Positions 59,024 to 64,000 of a stretch of 64,000 nt of DNA are shown piece by piece (the stretch's first letter is position 1; the number at the start of each line of letters is the position of its first letter). The position numbers and the translations under genes are program-made. Source of the stretch: Mycolicibacterium canariasense (lineage in GTDB: Bacteria > Actinomycetota > Actinomycetes > Mycobacteriales > Mycobacteriaceae); NCBI RefSeq assembly GCF_002101555.1, contig NZ_LQOL01000081.1:218782-282781 (forward strand), read 5' to 3'. The notes below the pieces were generated by a model. It searched no databases and had not been told where the DNA came from. It worked only from the letters and a program-made list of their open reading frames with translations.

Positions 59024-59995
59024 TTGCCTAAAGACTCGCGGAGGATCACCTTCTCGCGTCGCACCGCCCTCGCGTCGTTGTCACTGGGCGCGGTGACGCT
59101 GGTCGCGGCGTCGAACGTCTACCGTCCGCACCTCCAGGATCGGGTATTCGGCCTGGCCGCCAATGGATTCGATGACGAAGCGGTCAAGCGCACGGCGACC
59201 ACGGCCGCAGCACTGGGCAGGCGGCTGGATGCACTGGTGTTCTACGACGCCTTCTCCCAGCAGGCACCGCTGCCCACCGCACTGCTCGACCGGATAATGG
59301 CACTCGGCGTCATGCCGGTGTTGACATGGGAGCCGTGGAATCCCGAGGGCGGTGCCGCCCAACCGCTTTACTCGGCAGCTCAGATCGCCGGTGGACGGTT
59401 CGACGCCTACGTCGCCATGTGGGCCAGGCAGGTCGCCCAGGACGGCCGCCGGTTCATGCTGCGGTTCGGCCATGAGATGAACGGGGATTGGTATCCCTGG
59501 TCGGTCGGCCGGTCCGGCGCCAGACCAGAGGATTATGTCGCAGCGTTTCGGCGGGTCCGCCGGATCTTCGACGATTCCGGGGCGAACCAGGTGCAGTGGG
59601 TGTGGAGTCCCAACGTCATCATCAACGACGACCGCGACGCGATATCGCACTGCTATCCGGGCGATGACTATGTCGACGTGATCGGGATCGACGGGTACAA
59701 CTTCGGCGACGACGGCGGACATCGATGGCGCACTCCCGGTGACCTTTTCGGGCCAACCATCGATCTGGTAGCGGAACTGGCACCGAACAAGCCGGTGTGG
59801 ATCACCGAGGTCGGCTGCGCCGACCGCGGCGGCGACAAGGCTTCGTGGATAACCGATTTGGTCAGCTTCCTCGAATCCACCGATGTCGTGGGGCTGATCT
59901 GGTTCGAGGCGGACAAGCCCGGCGAGCCGGACTGGCGACTCACCAGCACGCGTGCGACGGGCGACGCTGCCCGTGCCGCACTGCGGGGCTGGTGA
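59024..59995 (+). CDS. Exported GH26-like glycoside hydrolase
   Basis: A 323-residue protein with a twin-arginine-type signal (FSRRTALASLSLGAVTLVAA, Arg12-Arg13) and a GH26/endo-mannanase-like TIM barrel. General acid/base Glu151 in RFGHEMNGDWYPW and nucleophile Glu262 in VWITEVGC fit clan GH-A; IGIDGYNF precedes the latter. TTG 59024 has a GGGAGG at 6 nt and is preferred over a TTG 36 bp upstream. Faces the acyltransferase/GT2 genes; may trim or release their polysaccharide. Substrate (mannan or other beta-glycan) not determinable. Confidence 0.82.
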   Translation: MPKDSRRITFSRRTALASLSLGAVTLVAASNVYRPHLQDRVFGLAANGFDDEAVKRTATTAAALGRRLDALVFYDAFSQQAPLPTALLDRIMALGVMPVLTWEPWNPEGGAAQPLYSAAQIAGGRFDAYVAMWARQVAQDGRRFMLRFGHEMNGDWYPWSVGRSGARPEDYVAAFRRVRRIFDDSGANQVQWVWSPNVIINDDRDAISHCYPGDDYVDVIGIDGYNFGDDGGHRWRTPGDLFGPTIDLVAELAPNKPVWITEVGCADRGGDKASWITDLVSFLESTDVVGLIWFEADKPGEPDWRLTSTRATGDAARAALRGW

Positions 59996-60005
59996 GCACG
60001 CTCGC

Positions 60006-62081
60006 TCATCGGCCTTTCAGATCGAGGCCCAGGCCCTTGATCTCCTGCTCGACCGCGGGGATCAGAGCATTGATCGCCGTCGCCGTCAGATGCGAATCAT
60101 CCCGGTACATCAACGTCCCGTTGCGCACCGCCAGGCACTTGGTTCCCTGGCACAGGAACGGATTCACGTCCAGCACCGGAATGTCGAGGTTCTCCCCGCG
60201 CAGCTGGTCGGTGACGATGGGTTCGGTTCTGCGCACGTTGTTCAGGTCGAAGTCACACTTCGACCAGTCGTCCAGCGCGCCCGACACACACTCCGGAATG
60301 TTGCGCTGCGGGTACGGGGTGTCCCTGATGTAGATCAACTTCGCACCCGTGGCCCGCAACCGGTCCAGCGTCTGGTCCCAGGCCAGTTTGAACTCCTGGT
60401 AGTCGGGCACATACGTCGACAACGACCCGATCACGATGAACTTGGGTTGCAGCGCGGCGATCGCGTTCAGACTGTCCTCGCGCCAGCCCAGGCAGTCGGG
60501 CTTGGTGAAGGGATCGGTTCGCCCGTCACGCGGCTGCAAAGCGGCAGCGGGACAGGCAGCCTTGGTGTACCAGCTCAGCCGCCACTCGTTCGCGCTGGCG
60601 ATCTTGGCGATTGCGGGTAGCCACTGCTGGGCGTGACTGTCACCGAAGAGCACCGCGGGCACCCCGTCGGCAGGACCTTGCACGCACGTCGACGGCGTCT
60701 CGCGGTTACCCAGTTGAATCAGGCATTCGTCCTGCGGCGGACGGTCGTCGAACGCCTTGAACGGGTTCGGTGTCACCGGCCCCGAGGTCACGCCCGTGGG
60801 GGTGCCGAACACCGAGGTGAAGCTGACGTTGACGTTGCTCGAGGTGATACCACTGCTCGCGGCCTTCACTGCGAAGACCCCTATGGTCATCGTCATCGCC
60901 ACTGCCGCAACGGTTCCGGTCATGCCGACGGCGATGGATGCCATGAGATTGCGCTTCAATTCGGCCGACGACATCAACGGGCGTTCCAGCAGGCTGGTCG
61001 ATATCCAGGCCAGCACCAGTGCGCCCAGACTGACCGGAACGAGCACGTGCCAGTCGGTGACACCGGTGGCCTGCTTGAACAGCACGATGACCGGCCAATG
61101 CCACAGATACCACGCGTAGGAGACCTTGCCGATCCAGCGTAGCCATCCGACGACCAGTACGGCGCCGACAGCCGGGCGTGCGGTCCCGGCGATCTGCCCG
61201 GCGGCGATCATCGCGCCGCCGCCGAGCGTCGGCAGCAGTGCCGCAGCACCGGGATACGGCGTGGTGTGCCCGAAGGTGACCGTGGCCACCACGACCGCCG
61301 ACAACCCCGCCCACCCGACGAGCACGGCCGCCCCGCGCAGCCACCCGAGGTGTGCGTGCCGGGCCAGCAGTGGTTGCATCACCGCGACCAGAGCGCCCAC
61401 CCCGAACTGCCAGGCCCGGGTGTGCGTGGCCATATAGGCGACGACGGGGTCGGCGACGGTGAGGTACAGCGAGGACACCAGCGAGCCGATCGACACAGCC
61501 CCCACCCCCACCCCGACGACCAGACGGATCGACCATCCGAAGCGCCGCGCCAGGTACGCCAGGCCGATCACCAGCAACGGCCAGACGAAGTAGAACTGCT
61601 CCTCGACCGACAACGACCAGAAGTGGGTGGCCACGCTGTCGTCGGACGCGCCCGCGAGATAGTCCTTGCCCTGCAGGATGAATCGCCAGTTGGCGATCTG
61701 CAGTGCCGCCGCCAGCAGGTCGAAAGCCTGCCGGAACACCGACAGCAGTGGCATCAGCAGCCAGACCGCGACCGAGGTCGCCACGACCGTCACCGCGGCC
61801 GGTGGGATGATCCGCCTGGCCCGCCGGGCGTAGAAGGCCTTCAACGCGATTCGGCCGTTGTGTTCCATTTCCTTCACCAGCAACCCGGTGATCAGGAAAC
61901 CTGAGATGACGAAGAACAGGTCGACCCCGACGAAGCCGCCGGTCATCTTCGGCACTCCGGCGTGGAACAGGACGACGATCGTCACCGCGATACCACGCAG
62001 ACCTTCCACGTCGTCGAAGAAGCTGCGCCGGGGCGCATCCGGCGGGCTCGCTGCGGGGCGTGGCAGGGTTGCGACGGTCAT
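60006..62081 (-). CDS. Membrane acyltransferase with C-terminal SGNH domain (OafA/YrhL type)
   Basis: A 691-residue protein that O-acylates surface glycans: Acyl_transf_3 domain with EGLRGIAVTIVVLFHAG (His40) and FWSLSVEEQFYFVWP over about 10-11 helices to residue 400, then an extracytoplasmic SGNH esterase-like domain with LFGDSHAQQWLP (nucleophile Ser) and DDSHLTATA (Asp-x-x-His-like end of the triad). Both halves are intact. Starts 1 bp after the 53-residue membrane peptide gene and forms one operon with the GT2. The acyl group is probably acetyl. Confidence 0.9.
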   Translation of the reverse strand: MTVATLPRPAASPPDAPRRSFFDDVEGLRGIAVTIVVLFHAGVPKMTGGFVGVDLFFVISGFLITGLLVKEMEHNGRIALKAFYARRARRIIPPAAVTVVATSVAVWLLMPLLSVFRQAFDLLAAALQIANWRFILQGKDYLAGASDDSVATHFWSLSVEEQFYFVWPLLVIGLAYLARRFGWSIRLVVGVGVGAVSIGSLVSSLYLTVADPVVAYMATHTRAWQFGVGALVAVMQPLLARHAHLGWLRGAAVLVGWAGLSAVVVATVTFGHTTPYPGAAALLPTLGGGAMIAAGQIAGTARPAVGAVLVVGWLRWIGKVSYAWYLWHWPVIVLFKQATGVTDWHVLVPVSLGALVLAWISTSLLERPLMSSAELKRNLMASIAVGMTGTVAAVAMTMTIGVFAVKAASSGITSSNVNVSFTSVFGTPTGVTSGPVTPNPFKAFDDRPPQDECLIQLGNRETPSTCVQGPADGVPAVLFGDSHAQQWLPAIAKIASANEWRLSWYTKAACPAAALQPRDGRTDPFTKPDCLGWREDSLNAIAALQPKFIVIGSLSTYVPDYQEFKLAWDQTLDRLRATGAKLIYIRDTPYPQRNIPECVSGALDDWSKCDFDLNNVRRTEPIVTDQLRGENLDIPVLDVNPFLCQGTKCLAVRNGTLMYRDDSHLTATAINALIPAVEQEIKGLGLDLKGR

Positions 62082-62082
62082 C

Positions 62083-62244
62083 TCACGACCCCCACGGAAT
62101 CATCAGATCGAACCATCCGAATGCGATTGCGGCGGCGAACACCAACGCCGACGTGTAGCCGATGACCTCGTACACCGAGATGCGGTGCGGGTTGCGGCGC
62201 CGCCAGCGGGCCGGGATCCAGTGCCGGCCGGTCCGGGGGTTCAC
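62083..62244 (-). CDS. 53-residue single-TM peptide between GT2 and acyltransferase
   Basis: GTG 62244 overlaps the GT2 stop by 4 bp (GTGA) and the TGA at 62083-62085 is 1 bp from the acyltransferase ATG. The product has a basic N-terminus (HWIPARWRRRNPHRIS) and one transmembrane helix (EVIGYTSALVFAAAIAFGWF) with a short Asp/Trp-containing tail. Its position and coupling support a small accessory subunit of the polysaccharide synthase, like the small partners of other synthases. Not matched to a known family. Confidence 0.68.
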   Translation of the reverse strand: MNPRTGRHWIPARWRRRNPHRISVYEVIGYTSALVFAAAIAFGWFDLMIPWGS

Positions 62245-63908
62245 GACGCGACCGCCGTCGCCTCGATACCCGGGCGGACCTCGCCGGTGCGCCGCACCCG
62301 TCCGTCGGTGACCGCGGCCGGAGCCAGGATCTTGCCGAACTCGCTCAGCAGCGGAACGGCGAGGTACGTGTACAGCAGCAGGAACATGGCCATCAGCCAG
62401 AATCGGCGGATGCCGTATGCCTGCAGGTCGTAGATGATGACGCCCCAGAAGGGCACCAGCGACAACAGGATCGCCGCCGCGCCCACCCGGCTGACGGTGC
62501 GCGCCAAGGAATTCGTCGAACCGACCGCCCCGGTGGGAACCCAGCCCGCCGACCTGCCCCTGAGTTTGTGGGCTATCGCGACGATGTGCGCGTAGCTGTA
62601 GGCCATCTGGATACGCAGCACCTCGAACCGCCATCTGCCCCGTGACACGCAGGGCAGGACGACCAGGTACACCCACAGGCCCACCAGGAACGGTACGAAC
62701 TGGATGGGCTGGACCTGATCGGGAAAGAAAGCCGCCATCACCAGGCCAGGGATGTACAGGGCGATCACGTTGATCGCGGTGGTGATGTAGTACAGAACGC
62801 CGGCCCAGAAGCAGATCCTCTGCCGGAAGGTCATTTTCAGACTGTCTCCGCAGTGTTCGTTCTCCAGCCGCACCAATGATCCGTTGCACCAACGGTATTG
62901 CTGATTGAGGAAGCCGGCGAGATCGGACGGGCACAGCCCTCGAGAGACGACGATCGGCACATAGCGGGTGTGATAGCCCGCCCGCATCAGAAAGAGTCCG
63001 GTGTGGATGTCCTCGCTGTGCTCGATCTGGGCGAATCCGCCGGCGGCCTGCAGTGCCGCGCGCCGATAGACGGCGCAGGTGCCCACGCACACGGCCGCAT
63101 CGAACCGGTCCCGGGACGGCAGAATCCACCGATAAAACAATTCTTGAGTGGAACCGGCGGTCCGTTCGATCCAACCCTGTTCTTCGGTGGTACTGAAGTA
63201 TTGCGGACTTTGTACGATCCCGACGCTGGGATCATCCATATAGGGAATCAGATGATTGAGGAAATCATGCCGCGGGCAGAAATCTGCATCGAGAATGACA
63301 ATATGGTCTCCCCCGGTGTTCTTGAATGCATATTGCAGATTCCCGGCCTTTTTCATATGTCCGCGATCGGGGCGCCGAATATAGTGGAATCCGAATTGGG
63401 ACGCCAACTCGCGGACATTGTCCCGGCCGCCGTCGTCAAGAACATATACGTTGATTTCACCCCGCCATTCCATGCGGGCCACAAAGGTATAGGTGTTACG
63501 CAGGACGTCAAGACCCTCTCCGTAGGTGGGCAGGAAGACGTCGATGCTGGGGTAACCCGCCTGCGGTTGCCAGGACTGCACGAGCGTGCGATGTGACCGG
63601 GCACTGTACCGCCGGGTGTTGAAGCTCGTCACGGCCGACAACACGTTTCCGACGATGTTGAGCCCGAGGACGACGAGGAGCGGCCACAGCAAATACGGTG
63701 CCGAGACGGTGAACTCGAATAAGCTCCAAGCAGCGAGAACATAGGCGAGTAGCAGCAATAATTGGACCCAGCGCATCTGTGGCCCGAAATAGCTGTACAG
63801 CTCCTCGTCGGAAGGAGGTCGGACCAGCGCGTCGACCGGTCCCCCGTCGATGGCCACGAGCTTCGGCATTGTTCCTTTGCCGGTATCGATGTTTTCAACG
63901 ACTGTCAT
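62241..63908 (-). CDS. Cellulose-synthase-like processive glycosyltransferase (GT2)
   Basis: A 555-residue membrane GT2 of the BcsA type: two N-terminal helices, cytosolic catalytic domain, then five or so C-terminal helices. All catalytic motifs are there: Asp158-Asp159 in YVLDDGGRDN, DAD in ILDADFCPRH (207-209), EHSED (Glu299-Asp300) and QxxRW at 336-340 (QQYRWCNGS). These mark a processive beta-glycan synthase using UDP-sugar. No PilZ domain is visible. Start ATG 63908 is buried in a hairpin. The N-terminal half (63130-63480) is of clearly lower GC than the surroundings, hinting at acquisition. Upstream 63924-64000 holds no gene. Confidence 0.88.
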   Translation of the reverse strand: MTVVENIDTGKGTMPKLVAIDGGPVDALVRPPSDEELYSYFGPQMRWVQLLLLLAYVLAAWSLFEFTVSAPYLLWPLLVVLGLNIVGNVLSAVTSFNTRRYSARSHRTLVQSWQPQAGYPSIDVFLPTYGEGLDVLRNTYTFVARMEWRGEINVYVLDDGGRDNVRELASQFGFHYIRRPDRGHMKKAGNLQYAFKNTGGDHIVILDADFCPRHDFLNHLIPYMDDPSVGIVQSPQYFSTTEEQGWIERTAGSTQELFYRWILPSRDRFDAAVCVGTCAVYRRAALQAAGGFAQIEHSEDIHTGLFLMRAGYHTRYVPIVVSRGLCPSDLAGFLNQQYRWCNGSLVRLENEHCGDSLKMTFRQRICFWAGVLYYITTAINVIALYIPGLVMAAFFPDQVQPIQFVPFLVGLWVYLVVLPCVSRGRWRFEVLRIQMAYSYAHIVAIAHKLRGRSAGWVPTGAVGSTNSLARTVSRVGAAAILLSLVPFWGVIIYDLQAYGIRRFWLMAMFLLLYTYLAVPLLSEFGKILAPAAVTDGRVRRTGEVRPGIEATAVAS

Positions 63909-63923
63909 TTAGACCCCTAAATG
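63906..63923 (-). promoter_or_regulatory. Start-codon hairpin / palindrome at GT2
   Basis: CTAAATG at 63917-63923 and CATTTAG at 63906-63912 form a perfect 7-bp inverted repeat with a 4-nt loop. On the minus strand it reads CATTTAGGGGTCTAAATG: the last three bases are the GT2 ATG and the GGGG of the loop is the likely Shine-Dalgarno element. Folding would hide the initiation site; alternatively it is a protein-binding palindrome. Confidence 0.6.
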
Positions 63924-64000
63924 GGCTCTTCACAGATGAGGGTGTAGAGGTGGTTGGCGCGTCGTTGCCGGGATAGAGGTCGAGGTCTCTCGAAAATGAG

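Overview
The window looks like chromosomal DNA of a fast-growing environmental mycobacterium (Mycolicibacterium-like). It is very GC-rich, uses many GTG and TTG starts, and links neighbouring genes with 4-bp ATGA/GTGA overlaps. Its gene order matches the Mycobacterium tuberculosis block from lpqL through thiG-thiS-thiO, thiE, mutT3, glnX-glnH-pknG, ackA-pta and fgd1, and also the purT / Rv0390-like / metZ and purA / Rv0358-like neighbourhoods (synteny recalled, not computed). The species cannot be fixed from the window.

Layout. 1-2.4 kb: divergent SulP and UraA-type permeases. 2.35-5 kb: type III polyketide synthase, ICMT-like methyltransferase and FAD hydroxylase, the gene set known to make methylated polyketide quinones or phenolic lipids. 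5.2-11.7 kb: a TPP-riboswitch transcription unit thiO-thiS-thiG that runs on by 4-bp overlaps into an ABC exporter and two LpqL-type lipoprotein aminopeptidases, one of which has lost most zinc ligands. 11.7-20.7 kb: thiE, mutT3, the GlnX-GlnH-PknG amino-acid-sensing operon, and the ackA/pta acetate node. 20.8-28.5 kb: an accessory block between pta and fgd1 with a DUF222/HNH protein and a divergent module (permease, PLP phospho-lyase, NTF2-like protein; kinase, SDR, GntR/UTRA regulator) that looks like B12-independent amino-alcohol (ethanolamine-like) catabolism.

28.5-35.9 kb: fgd1, a metallo-beta-lactamase-fold protein, a methyltransferase, an LLM flavoenzyme, an RNase Sa-type lipoprotein RNase with its barstar inhibitor, and a TetR / TetX-like monooxygenase pair sharing two 15-bp palindromes. 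35.9-40.5 kb: a second striking module, LysR - APC permease - (R)-selective amine transaminase - alanine racemase. The transaminase is expected to make D-alanine and the translationally linked racemase to return it to L-alanine. 40.5-46.1 kb: xylulokinase, metZ, rhodanese, purT and a UBP zinc-finger protein. 46.1-53.2 kb: a CPA1 antiporter, then a MarR regulator divergent from a tightly packed MMPL transporter - MTA/SAH nucleosidase - hydrolase - P450 - ferredoxin operon.

53.4-64 kb: a membrane protein, two very small ORFs with excellent ribosome binding sites, a DUF5994 protein, a cold-shock protein with a UUCG terminator, thioesterase-purA, a GalU-like enzyme, and a predicted exopolysaccharide locus (Tat-exported GH26-like hydrolase, acyltransferase-SGNH protein, 53-residue membrane peptide, cellulose-synthase-like GT2). 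The GT2 start codon lies inside a perfect hairpin. No rRNA, tRNA, CRISPR array or insertion sequence was recognised.
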